DNA from: Hortaea werneckii
Taxonomy: Eukaryota > Ascomycota > Dothideomycetes > Mycosphaerellales > Teratosphaeriaceae
Length of the DNA: 64,000 nucleotides
NCBI GenBank assembly: GCA_037044905.1
Contig: JBAOKB010000153.1
Coordinates: 16,502 to 80,501, forward strand
Direction of reading: 5' to 3'
The notes under the pieces were generated by a model. That model was not told the DNA's origin. It worked only from the letters and a program-made list of their open reading frames with translations, and ran no database searches. Both the position numbers and the translations under genes were made by a program. Position 1 is the stretch's first letter. Every line of letters starts with the position of its first letter. Below are positions 1-10,885 of this stretch, piece after piece.

Positions 1-530
1 TGTTGCCTCGTGTATGATCCTGTCGAGAATGCGAGCAAGATCCAGGTTTGAACCGATGGAGCTACCAATACACTCGGCCAGATGATCTCCCCAGTTCTTC
101 AGCATACGATCACGTGCGGCCAGAGCCCGGGACCGTTCGCACCCACTGGAAAGCAATCGCTGGAAGGCGGAATCGAAGAATGATAGCACCGGTGAATTTT
201 GGTTGGAGGCTTTGGATTCAGGCCATCCGCGGCGGATTGCCGACTGGACTAGTTGTTCAATGACAAAATTGATTCGGTGTTCTTCGCCACCTACACGGAT
301 CTGCATGAGATCAACTTCGACTTGCTGCTCGAATGTTGATGCCGTCGAGCCGCTCCCTTGCTGCTTATTGTCGACGCGTGGAGGAGCTACCAAGTCAGGC
401 ATCCGTCGAACGTGGTCTGGCAGTGAAGGTGTCTCTGACGGTGGGCGTTTTGCCCGGTGTTGGCTCAAGCTCGAACCATCATCCGCCTCGTCGAAGGAAC
501 GCTTCTTGGACTTTTTGGACTTGCGACTCA
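1..530 (-). CDS. N-terminal part of an uncharacterised lysine-rich protein, cut by the window edge
   Basis: Reading the minus strand from the ATG at 530-528 gives 176 codons without a stop, running off position 1, so the gene is incomplete here. The protein begins MSRKSKKSKKRSFDE, a basic segment that could be a nuclear localisation signal, followed by a low-complexity stretch. After about residue 70 the sequence looks more ordered and helical (VDLMQIRVGGEEHRINFVIE, then FFDSAFQRLLSSG and LKNWGDHLAECIG). I do not recognise a family. The uninterrupted frame and protein-like composition support a real gene. The function cannot be said without the missing part. Confidence 0.72.
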
Positions 531-1958
531 TAGCTGAAACCGACAGAGAGTGAAGTGGAAAGAGAAAGGTTGTAGTGAGAAGGAGAGGGGCATGGAGGAA
601 GGAAGGCGTAGAAACTTCACCATACGCTCGTTACGGAGCCAGCCATATCTTCGTGTGGTCGCCATTGCGGCCACGGGATGGGAAACACTCATCACGAGAC
701 GAGACGTTGTCCATCGATGCAGGAGACATCGAGGAAGATGTCGTTGTGCGATGTGACAGCGGTGAAGCTCAGGCCAAAGTGGAGACGACGGCTGGGCCCG
801 AACAGGGATATTGCAGGCTTCCTTGACTTCCTCTTTCCCGCCGACAAACGACGACATCCCCATCTCCATCCTCCGGGCACATATTTCTGCTTCCGAGCCA
901 TGCCACGGAATTGCCGGGGTGCCTCGAATGGGTGGTTACGAATTAACCGTCGTCTGGCCCGAAAGTGCGGCGGGGCCACGGCGGAGGGGACAAGCGACGT
1001 CTGTCACATTGATGAGAACAAACCTGTCACTTTTACTGCCGTCCGTCCATAACCGACTTCGCGCGTAGCCGGCATGCACTCTATCAACAGTCTTCCACTC
1101 GGGACCGTCTCCAGCGCACTGCTTCGACTAGCATGGCGACAACCCGATTGATGGGCGGTTTCCTGCTCCATGGGGCTAGATCTGCAGCGATGGACCAGGA
1201 GCAGCAGCATCTAGCGTGCCAGTTTGCCACACGTCTCACCTCTCAGGATCCCAGGAGCGGCCAAACGCATAGAAAATATCTCTGTCTGCCGCCAAGTCTG
1301 TGGGCTGGTTCGAAATTGAAACAAGACCATCAAGGAGAACCCACGATTCTGACCCATGGCTGCATGGGCATCTGCCGACAAGGAGGGTCTGGCTCATGGT
1401 GCCAAGAGTGGTGATAGTCATCCGCATTACCTTGCACCAGAATACTCTATTTCGCGTCCTCAAAACACCAGCCTCGCCTCGGAAGTGCGATACGTCCTGG
1501 CACGCAGCTACAGCGAGTACGCTCAGCTCGAAGATTGCGTCCTTCCTTATCATGGGATCATGCCGATCTTGACACACTCTCCGGAGTAGGGCCATCCCAT
1601 CTTGCTTTAGTGCACGTTCCCGGAAACATGTCGTCGTAAGAAGCTGTTGTACCGCACTTCGCGCACACAACCCGCCGGGATTGCTTCCCCCGGTGCTTTT
1701 CATATGTGCTGTGCGACTCCGCTCCGGCCTCGACGAATTTGCCGAGATGCACCTAACACACAACGCGTACTTCGCGCGCGAGGCGTGGCGCGTCGCCCTC
1801 GTCTTCTTACAACACTCACTACTTCGCTCCTCTCGTCTATGATCGCTTGCTTCCCCATCGTCCTTACTGAGCCAGCTGTTCACCTGTCTGCAGAGAGTCC
1901 TCGTTGGCTATTGATCTTCTCCCGTTACTTTCGCGTTTCGACACTGGCCTGACGTGAG
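531..1958. other. Intergenic region with no supported gene
   Basis: This is the upstream region of the minus-strand gene at the left edge and of the plus-strand gene that starts at 1959. Open frames exist on both strands, the longest about 215 codons on the minus strand at 1236-1883. They lack a good ATG, are rich in Arg, Ser and Cys, and resemble no family I know. I treat the stretch as promoter and spacer DNA. Confidence 0.5.
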
Positions 1959-4268
1959 ATGTCATCTCTCCGAAGGGTTTCATCGAGTGGTAGGTTGACC
2001 TGCTAAAAGTCGAGAACCTTTATTGAGTGTTTGCCTGCAGGAAGTGATGACACTTGGAGTACTGCCCCATCTACGCCCTTGACACGTAGCTACGGCAGTA
2101 CGCCTCAGCCCTCGGACTCCGAGCCAGACTCCGAGCAAGATGAAGAGTCTCCAATCACCAGTAGCCCGCCAAGCTCTGAGCAAAATACACCACCGCACCG
2201 ATACCCAAAGCGGACGTTTCGTTCCTATACTGTGGAGAGAGAAGTTGATTCGGTAGTAGACAAGTTTGGCAGGCGGGTCAAACTTCAATGGGCTACAAAG
2301 CCGTTCCCCACCAAGTTCATCAAGCAACGTGCGAATGGCGAAGAATATGTAACCATTGACGGGCAAGACTACACTATCGCCAAAAGAAGCCCGATATCTG
2401 AGGACAGCGATGGAAACACTGTTTGCAGGGTCAACTTTGTTGACAGTTGGGAGCCAGAAGGTAATCTTGATCCCCCGCAGATGATTGACTCAAGTCCGGT
2501 GTCCAGCCAAGGAAGGAGCAGTCGTGGTTTGCCTTCTGATACCCCAAGCCCTCAAGGCCCCAACTTGCGTCCAAGGCTACGAGGACAGCTTCGACGTCCC
2601 ACCAGTGCTGCGTGGATGAAGAGGGCCCAACTACCCAAGCGACCTCAGCATGGTACTGAGCGAGCCTCGTCCGCACTGACTTGGTCTGATCTCGATCTCG
2701 CTCACATTGAGGACTTGCGCGAGCATGCTACTTCTGACACTGCCGATTATGGACCAGCCATCCACCAGAAGATCCAGGAAGCCGTGAAGCGCGGTCAGTA
2801 TGACACCACCACAGGAGTACTCACTGCCGTGCTCAACCGGTACCAGCATGATACACCGCAGCGCCCAGTGCAATTTGCCACGTGGACCGTCCGTCATGCC
2901 ACCCACAAGTTCAACTTCCACGGGAAGGAAAATGCCGGCACCTTCTATGCTCACTGGACAGGCTACGACGTACGCAAACCCTGCACTCGTTGTGCAAATC
3001 AGCATCGCGAATATGGCGTTTTCCAGGGCTGTGTTGTTGCTTCTGGCTTCAATCAAGGTGCCTGTACGAACTGTAGCTACAGCAAGGGAAACAGAGCTTG
3101 CAGCTTCAGGCGTGATAGTGAGTAGAGTCCCTGGCCTTCGCTTTGGCCTCTACTATTTGCTGACGTGGAACTCTCGGAAGCCTCTGATCCCAGTGGTTTT
3201 CGAGCCGCAAAGCGGTGGCCAAAAGCTTCGACGTATACAATTAGGTCTCTCCCAGCGAGCATGACTCCCTCCGACTCGGACGAGGACAGACAATCTCCAT
3301 CTGCTTCACGTTCTCTTCTCCAGCCAAGATCTGTCTCGACAGGCTATCGCCAGGGATTGACTGATGACGACTTCATCCGTGATTCCAATCGGCCACTTCG
3401 CTCGGAGAACGAAGGAGAGAACGATGAGTTTGTCATGAGCGGTGGTCTGAATGGGTTGGACGGCATTGGCGCTCGAGGACATGATGTGGAGTCCGGGCGC
3501 AAACATGACCTAGGCAAGATCTATGATGCCGCTCCAAATGATTCTGATGACGATTCCAGCGAAGAGGAAGACCCAGACAATGGCAAGAATGCCGGCGACT
3601 ATTCACACGATGTCATAGAAAAAGAGCAACAAAATCATCGCAAGCGCCAAAGAGATCCCATTGTCATAGAGAGCTCTGACGAAGCTTCTGATGACTCTTC
3701 AGATGAGGAGGTGGACGTTTACAAACGCCTGAGAGATCTCTTTCGTATGAAGCCCTCCGATGGCTCCTCGGACGATAAGGCCGATAGCGACTGCGAGAGT
3801 GCGCAAAAACGGCAAAGGCTTACTTCTCCTGTGAGCCAGAGTGACGCAGGGAACTCAGATGGCAGAGCACGTCGAGCCAGGTCAAAGACTCTCACAAGCA
3901 GCCAGACAGCTGTTCCGGAAGCTTCTAACGCCGCTCCACAGCTACCGGAAACTCGCACGCAGAGCAATCAAGACCAACAATCTACCAGTACGAGACCCAT
4001 CACATCATTCAACTACGCGGACATGGTCTTTCGGGGCCACAAGTTTCGACGTGGCGAGATCACCCAGGGGCAGCTGGATTTCCTCAGGATGCGGTCTTTC
4101 GACAAAGACGCCATAGACTGGGTTGGAAATGAGTGGCGGCACGCCATGCATGAGCGCAAGAAGAAACGTCGAACTGAGGCTCTGGACTTCTACAAAGCCG
4201 ACGGCCGGCGGTTCTTGAACAAGTACCTCGTGCCGTGGGTATGCACCGACTCGAAGGGGTCCCTCTGA
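1959..4268 (+). CDS. Uncharacterised acidic protein with a six-Cys zinc-binding-like motif, three exons
   Basis: Proposed exons are 1959-1989, 2041-3117 and 3181-4268, giving 731 aa. Both introns (51 and 63 nt) have GTAGGT or GTGAGT donors and CAG or AAG acceptors and keep the frame. The second has a TGCTGACG branch-like site. The N-terminal third contains a chromodomain-like ending (FVDSWEPEGNL). Cys 325, 328, 341, 352, 355 and 364 are spaced C-x2-C-x12-C-x10-C-x2-C-x8-C, which resembles the fungal DUF3716 Cys-rich domain from memory. The last exon is very acidic and Ser-rich, with an IVIESSDE patch at about 530 that matches a SUMO-interaction motif. It ends with a basic, possibly folded segment. 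A nuclear or chromatin role is inference. The first exon (10 codons) is the least certain part. An alternative is two genes, the second starting at the ATG at 3261. Confidence 0.68.
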
Positions 4269-4568
4269 GAGGGCAGGACAGTGGCCATGGCGCCGTGGGT
4301 ATGGGTTCTTTTTCGGCTAATGGTCTCATTGTGCATTTGTTTAGATCGGACATTTGTTGTTTCGGTTTCTCTTTCATTCTGCTTGTCTGTCTTACAGTTG
4401 TTTGTCACATATGGCTAGGTTGTATCTGGTAGTTCCTTAATGACAATGCTTGGGCGTTCAACACAATGGAAAGGCCTTGTTCACCTTGTCCACTGAGCAA
4501 ACCTGAACGTTACCTACATATAGAAGTCATGTATCTTCAATCTCCAACGATGAAGGCAACGAACCCAA
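4269..4568. other. Short intergenic spacer
   Basis: This is the 3' flank of the three-exon gene and the promoter of the next plus-strand gene. It holds a T-rich stretch around 4350-4400 and no supported coding sequence. Confidence 0.5.
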
Positions 4569-5066
4569 ATGGCTTCTCAAGGCGACAACCGCTCCTATCG
4601 ACCGGAGACCATCCCTCCATCCCTCAAAGCCTGGGTGGAGGACAGCAGCCAGCACACGGAAGCACCCAGCACTGGCCAGAGCGCCCTTCATCTCTACAAT
4701 TCATCATACACCGCCTCAGACCTATGCAATGCGCTGCTGCTGGCTCGAAACCTATACCAGCAAGCCATAAGCTCCATCCTGGACGCCCTCAAGATCGCAA
4801 GTGACCAGCACGCCGGTCGCATCGATATCAGGTCCTACGCGGACGTTCGGTCTTGGACGGCCGTTCCGACCGACACGATGAATGCCAACAATTACATGGG
4901 CGACGATGTCACCGAAGAGAACCTGTTCGCTTGGGACTGGGGCACTGATCCTGACGGGGCCCAGAGGCTGCGGCGCACGATCGTAGCCATGTGCAAGCTG
5001 AGAGCGAGGATTGAGAGGGACGATCGGAGACTCAGATATGAAATCCTGGAGGCGCAGGGTGGATGA
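4569..5066 (+). CDS. Small hypothetical protein, 165 aa
   Basis: This is an intronless frame starting at an ATG in a good context (CAAATGG) and ending at TGA. The protein has no signal peptide or membrane segment. Its middle looks helical (LCNALLLARNLYQQAISSILDALKI, residues about 55-80), and the C-terminus is a charged helix rich in Arg and Glu (residues about 135-160). The amino-acid balance is protein-like, and the frame is closed by flanking non-coding DNA. I recognise no family. It could be a lineage-restricted gene. Confidence 0.6.
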   Translation: MASQGDNRSYRPETIPPSLKAWVEDSSQHTEAPSTGQSALHLYNSSYTASDLCNALLLARNLYQQAISSILDALKIASDQHAGRIDIRSYADVRSWTAVPTDTMNANNYMGDDVTEENLFAWDWGTDPDGAQRLRRTIVAMCKLRARIERDDRRLRYEILEAQGG

Positions 5067-5509
5067 GGGAGTGTTCATGATAAGAGGGACGACGAGTTGG
5101 ATGTCGTTCAGCGAGTGGGAGACGTTCTTGGCTGAATGGAATCGCGCTGTGTGGCGTTTACAATGAGGGATCGAATTTCCAGCATGAGGTCGTGCATTGG
5201 GGTGTCCAATCCAGAAGCATATATTAAACCATTTCTGGTCGTCATGACTTGTTTGTTTGCTCGTGATTCCGGCGTGGCATATCTCATTGCGCTGCCCCGC
5301 GGAAGGATTGCGGCCGCGGTGGCTTGGCGAAGGCTGAGCCCAATGTCCTTGCATGATCACCAGGGCACTGCCCTCATACGAGAACCTCACTTACATAGGC
5401 CACTCAAAGTGTTATAAAAAGTCACGACATCATCGTCTGCTGACAACAGTAAGTACTAGGACTTTCCAATATTTCTCTCCTGCTTAACCCAACCTGGAAC
5501 CCCGTTGAA
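5067..5509. other. Intergenic region upstream of the arrestin gene
   Basis: There is no supported gene here. Just before the next ATG, 5461-5500 is rich in pyrimidines (TTTCTCTCCTGC), as is common in fungal 5' leaders. Confidence 0.45.
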
Positions 5510-6850
5510 ATGGGCAAGTTTGGCGCGCTCATCATCCGGGTCGTGCTAGACGAGCCCAAGCGTATTTACTGTGGCCCAAAGGAGGCTGTCACTGGCCATG
5601 TAAGCGTGTACTACGACACCTCGTACTCGAGGAAGAAGCGAGAAGAGATGCCCTCAGACCTCTTCGGGCCCCTCAAGCTGTCGATCATCTTCCACGGCCG
5701 AGCAAAGACCAAGATCACCAAAGACAGTGGCGGCGGTTCCTCCGTCTATCGTGGAAGGGCGCCGCTGTTCCATGTCGTCTCGGAGATACACGATGGGCCA
5801 TATCGTTCTGCCCCGGGTGAGACGCAGCGGCTGCCCTTCTCGGTCTGCTTCCCTCCCACGGTCGACATGTCGCACGCCGGCGTCTGGGAAGCGCACCCCC
5901 AATTTGACCGGGACTTTTCAGAAGATGTTCCCCCGTCCTTCAAGACCGATCACCATCACTTTTATTCTAAGTTCGAGACTTTCACCGAATACCGAGTGGG
6001 CACTACCGCGACCATGCCAGGCATCGACCTCAAGATCATCACCCTCTCTGAGCACGAGGAGCCCCAAGTCCTATACGAGCAGCCGCGGACGAGAGTGGAA
6101 GACGTCGACGCAGCCAACAATATCTGGCGAAGCCGGCTCAAAATCCGCAACGCCGAGCTCCTGCCCGAGAGCGAGCGACCGAGTGGGTTCAGGGAAAAGG
6201 TCAAAGCCATGACCCGTTCCGACTACTTCCCCGAATACTACTTCGAAGCCCTATGCACGCACCCGCAACGACTCTACCTCCAAGAACCGATCCGATTCGA
6301 GCTCCGCATCCGGCCCCAAGCCGAGCTCTCCACGGCGCCGCTGTGGCCGGACCTCTACCTCAAAACCTTCGCCGTCACGCTGCACGCGCGGACGCTGGTG
6401 CGCGCCAACTTGCACATCCTCAGCGAGCCGGAGTCGCTCGGGGAGGAGAAAGTGCTCGGGTTCGTGGCGACAGAGCACAACCTCCCGCCGGGTCCATTCG
6501 AGAAAGCGAACGATATGACGAAGAGCATCGTGACGGGACCCTTGAGCGGCGGACCTAGCTCGTTCACCACGTTCAATATCGCCCGGTCGTACCAGATGCA
6601 GATCAAGTTCGTCGTGGCGGGCGCGGGGAAGGAGTTCAAGTCGGAGCGGCGCATACCGGTAGAGGTCTGTCCGCCGCTGATTCTGCCCGGAGCCGATGGG
6701 CCGGGGGCTGGGGCTGCTGCGATGCCGGGAGGGGAGACAATCGCAGGACCCTCTTCTGCGAGAGCTGGCGCAGCGGGAGGGCCGGATGGGTTGCCTAGGT
6801 ATGAAGCGCAGGTCGAGCCTCCGGCGTATGGCGAGCAGAAGGGCGCATGA
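5510..6850 (+). CDS. Alpha-arrestin (arrestin-related trafficking adaptor) with C-terminal PPxY
   Basis: This is a single-exon protein of 446 aa. Residues about 1-190 read as an arrestin N-domain: beta-strand-rich, with GHVSVYY, LKLSIIFHGRAKT and the LPFSVCFPP segment typical of the family. Residues about 225-395 fit the arrestin C-domain. The tail is Gly/Ala-rich and ends in LPRY followed by PPAY near residues 437-440. PPxY motifs in this family recruit the WW domains of the HECT ubiquitin ligase Rsp5/NEDD4, so the expected role is to bring plasma-membrane transporters to the ligase for endocytosis. The cargo cannot be read from the sequence. The start is the first ATG of the frame, with GAAATGG context. 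Confidence 0.88.
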   Translation: MGKFGALIIRVVLDEPKRIYCGPKEAVTGHVSVYYDTSYSRKKREEMPSDLFGPLKLSIIFHGRAKTKITKDSGGGSSVYRGRAPLFHVVSEIHDGPYRSAPGETQRLPFSVCFPPTVDMSHAGVWEAHPQFDRDFSEDVPPSFKTDHHHFYSKFETFTEYRVGTTATMPGIDLKIITLSEHEEPQVLYEQPRTRVEDVDAANNIWRSRLKIRNAELLPESERPSGFREKVKAMTRSDYFPEYYFEALCTHPQRLYLQEPIRFELRIRPQAELSTAPLWPDLYLKTFAVTLHARTLVRANLHILSEPESLGEEKVLGFVATEHNLPPGPFEKANDMTKSIVTGPLSGGPSSFTTFNIARSYQMQIKFVVAGAGKEFKSERRIPVEVCPPLILPGADGPGAGAAAMPGGETIAGPSSARAGAAGGPDGLPRYEAQVEPPAYGEQKGA

Positions 6851-7112
6851 TGCGGAGTGTCAGGGGACGGGAGGGTTGGACTTGGAAAGACCTGCGGAGC
6901 GGGAAGACGTATGGAGCGGAGCGCCAGCGAATGAGAGATATTGACGGGAGATGTGAGCCTACTGAGTCGGAGTTCCTTCAGCATACGAAGTTCTGAGATT
7001 TAAGATACCCCTTTTTATTAGACAGCACTAGAACCCATTTCACGAGAAAAGACTTCCCTACCCAGTCCATGAGTAATCGCTCCCTCCATACCTTTCCCAC
7101 CAACCTCCATGA

Positions 7113-8624
7113 TCACCTCCGCGGTACGCCGCCGGGACAAACCCGTTCCGCCGTCTCCCGCCACAGCTCGAACTGAGCAGCCAGCAGGGGATGCGCATCG
7201 GGTCTCGCGGCCTTGATCAGCTCCACCGGTCGCGCCCACGGTTTGCCCTGCGCGGTGAAATGGATCACGGCCGCCGCGTCTTGCAGGTTGTACAGCTCTT
7301 GCGTGAAAGGGTGGCTGGGCAGGAAACGCGGAGTGGCGGTGTCCTGCTCCGGAGGCAAGGAAGGCTGGGAGTTGGGAGGGTCTTTGTTGAAGGATGGGAC
7401 GGGATGGGGCTGTTGGGTGCCGGAGGCGAGGGCGGCGTGCGCTATTGAGGGTTGTTGGGCATCCCATAGCTTCGGCATGGGGTGTTCTGAGGGTTCGGCT
7501 TGCATTGAAGGCGGTAACATTGCGAGGGGTGGTGGTGCACCGGAAACAGACGGTCGTGGTGGCTCGGCTCCTTGTCCAGCGTCCATTTCTGGCTGTGGCA
7601 TGCTTTCACCCTCAACCTGTCGCTTGCCAATGCCGCCATGTGACCCTGCTAGGCTATTGATGATATCGATGGTGGTCATATTCAGCTCTTGAGTCGGGTG
7701 ATACCATTTTGGGAGATTCCAGTCTTCCCAGTGGCTATTGAGAGTTACGTACTCCCCGCTGAGCATCATGACGGTGTCGCCTAGTAGGTCATTGATAAGA
7801 TCCATGTCGAACTTGTCGTAGCCGATGGTATCGAGCGCATCCTCCACCGTCTTCCACAAGCGATCCGAGAGGCTGATCATCATGAACGTGCTAGCCAAAA
7901 AATCTCTTGAAAGCCAATACGCTCGAGGTGCCGCCAGATCGACCTCTGGCAGGCCCGCGAAGAGATGGTCCAGATTCTGCATTACAAGCTGATCAGAGTC
8001 TAAAGCTAGTACCCTCTTCAATCTCGGGTCCAGAGTGTGGAGCTTGAATGCCAGGAGCTTTAATAAGCAATCCTCGTAGTATGAGCCGACCATGGAGCTT
8101 TTCAACTTTGGCGTCTGTTCGTGATGAACGAATACACCGGCTGCTTCGAAGGACTGGATGTAAGGGCTTGAGACGCCGTCGGAAACCAGCATATGGATTG
8201 GCAGCTTCGTTTCGAGCTCATGCTGAAGGCGATAGATGTTGACAAGGGCCGAGCAGGCGTAGGAATCTGATGTGGCATAGAATGCGTACGCGAATCCCTT
8301 TGCGGCTGGGTCTACCTTCGACTTTGTCGGGTTATCGAGCCCTTCTTCTTCTGATGAAGCCGAATGCAAGACTGCAGTGGGATGGGCACCGAAACTGACA
8401 AGACTTTCGAGCGTACTTTCTGGGGGTAGTTGGAGCTGCTGATTTTTGGATTCTGCATCCCCCTCCGGCGCTGGCAGCGGCCTTGTCATCCGCGCCGGGG
8501 GCTGTAGCGGTGCCCTATGATGATCCCACACATCGCCATTCATGTACTGCAATCCTGTCCAGAGCACAAGCGCTGTACAGATGATGAGGACGCCCGTCGC
8601 AAGATTCGATGCATGTGGATGCAT
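7113..8624 (-). CDS. Type II membrane glycosyltransferase, GT8/GNT1-like
   Basis: This is a 503-aa, apparently intronless protein. It has a short cytosolic tail, one membrane anchor at residues about 8-27 (TGVLIICTALVLWTGL) and a lumenal part. From residue 112 it reads as a glycogenin-like GT-A fold (YAFYATSDSYACSALVNI), with the metal-binding DxD in LALDSDQ at 209-211. The closing GT8 motif HFTAQGKPW lies near the C-terminus. Fungal proteins of this layout include GNT1-type N-acetylglucosaminyltransferases of the Golgi, but the donor sugar cannot be told from sequence. A proline-rich, low-complexity stretch of roughly 95 residues separates the catalytic core from the HFTAQGKPW segment, which is unusual. 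Confidence is high for the family and low for the exact substrate. Confidence 0.82.
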   Translation of the reverse strand: MHPHASNLATGVLIICTALVLWTGLQYMNGDVWDHHRAPLQPPARMTRPLPAPEGDAESKNQQLQLPPESTLESLVSFGAHPTAVLHSASSEEEGLDNPTKSKVDPAAKGFAYAFYATSDSYACSALVNIYRLQHELETKLPIHMLVSDGVSSPYIQSFEAAGVFVHHEQTPKLKSSMVGSYYEDCLLKLLAFKLHTLDPRLKRVLALDSDQLVMQNLDHLFAGLPEVDLAAPRAYWLSRDFLASTFMMISLSDRLWKTVEDALDTIGYDKFDMDLINDLLGDTVMMLSGEYVTLNSHWEDWNLPKWYHPTQELNMTTIDIINSLAGSHGGIGKRQVEGESMPQPEMDAGQGAEPPRPSVSGAPPPLAMLPPSMQAEPSEHPMPKLWDAQQPSIAHAALASGTQQPHPVPSFNKDPPNSQPSLPPEQDTATPRFLPSHPFTQELYNLQDAAAVIHFTAQGKPWARPVELIKAARPDAHPLLAAQFELWRETAERVCPGGVPRR

Positions 8625-10885
8625 GGGATTTGGTCTCGCTGCAAATCAGCACTTCCTGGATGGCTCGACAATTATTTTGGTCTCTACATCAGCTGATAGT
8701 GGCCAGCAGTCTCGGCCACCACGGCTAGATGCTGTTTGCGAAAAGATTTGAGGAAAGGGGATAACCTCAAGTGGAGTATACAGCGAACGACCTGGCTTCT
8801 TCCCAGGAGTCTGACCTACCGAAGGGATGTTTGTCATACGTTGCCGCATTCCAACTGTGCAGGGAAAGCCCCTGAGTGAGACATGGCGTTTTTGGTGCTC
8901 TCTCGGTATAGACAATAAGACCAAGGTGCCGTACTGGTGGTCTTAAGGATAATCAAGTCCACGTCGAGGATCAGTCTTGACGGTCGACATACCACCATGA
9001 AAATACACACATAGACCATGGGCCAGGAGAAAGGGAGGGATTAATGATCTCTTGGCAGGCGCGTGCCAATGCAGCAACGTCGCCATGTTCTGCCCCAACA
9101 TCAAAAAATTTTCACCGGATCTGGACAAGACGTAGGATTGCAGCCGCCTCACGCTATTGCGCTGTTGGCCTGTTCCCCAATAGCGGAGGGCTGTTCAATG
9201 AAACGGCGTTTGATTGGAGATTGCGCTTGGAACTGCTGGAGGTCGAGCTCGGTTCTCCACCGTCGCCCAAGGCGTTATACGGCTGGTTCGGCAGTCGCGT
9301 TGGGCGAGAGGGAATTGGATGAATGCAAAGGTCCTAGGAAATATTAGGTTAGGTACAGGACATGTAACGTGAGGCTCATCGGGATGCGGCAAGCACGGCC
9401 GGCCGGAGGAGACGGTGGGCGGGTTCGTGCATTGTGCGATGGCGGGCCGGGACCACTTCAAGCGAGGGGCGCTAGGCCGTGCGAATGACAGACTGCAGTA
9501 CAGTCGCAGACAGATTGGGGGGGCTAGCACTGATGCAGGGTGGGTGTGTATGTGGACGAGATGGGGTGTGCGGTGGACGGAACAGTCATGATGATGATGA
9601 GGCTCAAAGCCGCCTTGTATCCGTGCGCGTCCGCCACCCGTCCGTAGCGGTGCGTCCGTTCGCGATGCGGTCCCGACAAGCCAAGCTCACCCGAGGTACA
9701 GTCAGAACAACAGAAGCAGCAGTGACAAGAAAGCGAGGCAGGCGGGCAAGCACAGCGAAGCCGGAATGGCAAAACTCGCGACGACCTTGGCGATGCTTGG
9801 TGGGACGTAGACTTGGGCTGCTGACGTATTCCCGGGGGTGGACTGTACATCCTACGGTTGCTACATACGTAGTAAGGAGAAGCATGTGGGGATGTGTAAT
9901 CGAGATATAGCGTGCTGGAAAGTCTCTTGTCCCTAAAGCTTGTGAAAACTTCTTCGCTGGGCTCCATCGAAGGATGAGACGATGTTACATGTCCGGGTCA
10001 GCCAAGAGCGATCAAGGTTGCAGCCTCCCATCCTGCACCGCGCTGCTCCTCTGGCTGCGCGCGTAATTTCTTGAGACGCGCGCGCGATTCGATTCGATGA
10101 TGATGATGCTGGTGGCAACTCTCAACAGCCCCGGTACCCCGGATGCTCGACAAGTGGAGCCTGATCGCTGGGGGCCTTGCCCACATGGGCACAAGCGTCC
10201 CATCACCTCGTGGTCCAAGTGGTCGAGTTGGTCCAAGTGGTCTTCGAACAGGAAACGGGCGGCCTCGCGCTGCATGGGCTCCAACGGTGGCGAGCGCCCA
10301 TCAGAACGATTCAGCATGTCTGTCAAATGAAGGGAGGCTCTACTGAGATTATGATACCCAGACGAGATCTCACCCAGCCGGGTATATTGCGACGCATCCC
10401 ACCAGCCATGAGCTGTAGCGAGTCGCCTACATCCTTCAGTCCTCCCGGGAGTAGTCAGCCACTGACCTAATCAAGCAGCATGCAAAGCATTCCCGGCATG
10501 TGTACGCCGGGCAGCTGACATAAAACCCATCAGAGGGAAGGAAAAAAAAAGTCGTTAGTGTACGTCATACGGTCCTTGCCCCAATCTGCAGGATCCAGCG
10601 TTACGAAGCTCGAGACAACCCACCCGCACTTGCCTCCAGAAGTATATGGACTCCACATGGAGGGCTAAACTCCTTCCCCATAATAATGTAGTCCGCCACC
10701 TTTCCCGCCCCTTTCGTTCAAAACCTTTGCGGTGAGTGTAGAGCTAGGAATCGACGCCCGTCTGTGCGCACACACACTTATATTATCCCCGTGTCGCATG
10801 GCATCGATATCTCACACTTCATCTCCATCCGCGTCAACAGCTTAGCAGGTTTCCTTCCGCCACTCTGGGCGAAGGCAGCGTGACC
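8625..10885. other. Long intergenic region between divergent genes
   Basis: These 2.3 kb separate the GT8-like gene from the MFS gene. I see no convincing coding sequence. The best open frame is about 147 codons on the minus strand from 9967; it has an ATG but no family resemblance and is rich in Ser, Cys and His. A short direct repeat of GTGGTCCAAGTGGTC-like units lies at about 10211-10245. The stretch probably holds both promoters and perhaps untranslated RNA. Confidence 0.45.

Noticed and set aside
1236..1883. 215-codon open frame on the minus strand
   Set aside because: It begins at a GTG, has an Arg/Ser/Cys-rich composition and no family resemblance; most likely chance in GC-rich DNA.
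9524..9967. 147-codon ATG frame on the minus strand
   Set aside because: No domain or membrane signal; Ser/Cys/His-rich end and overlap with other equally long frames suggest chance.
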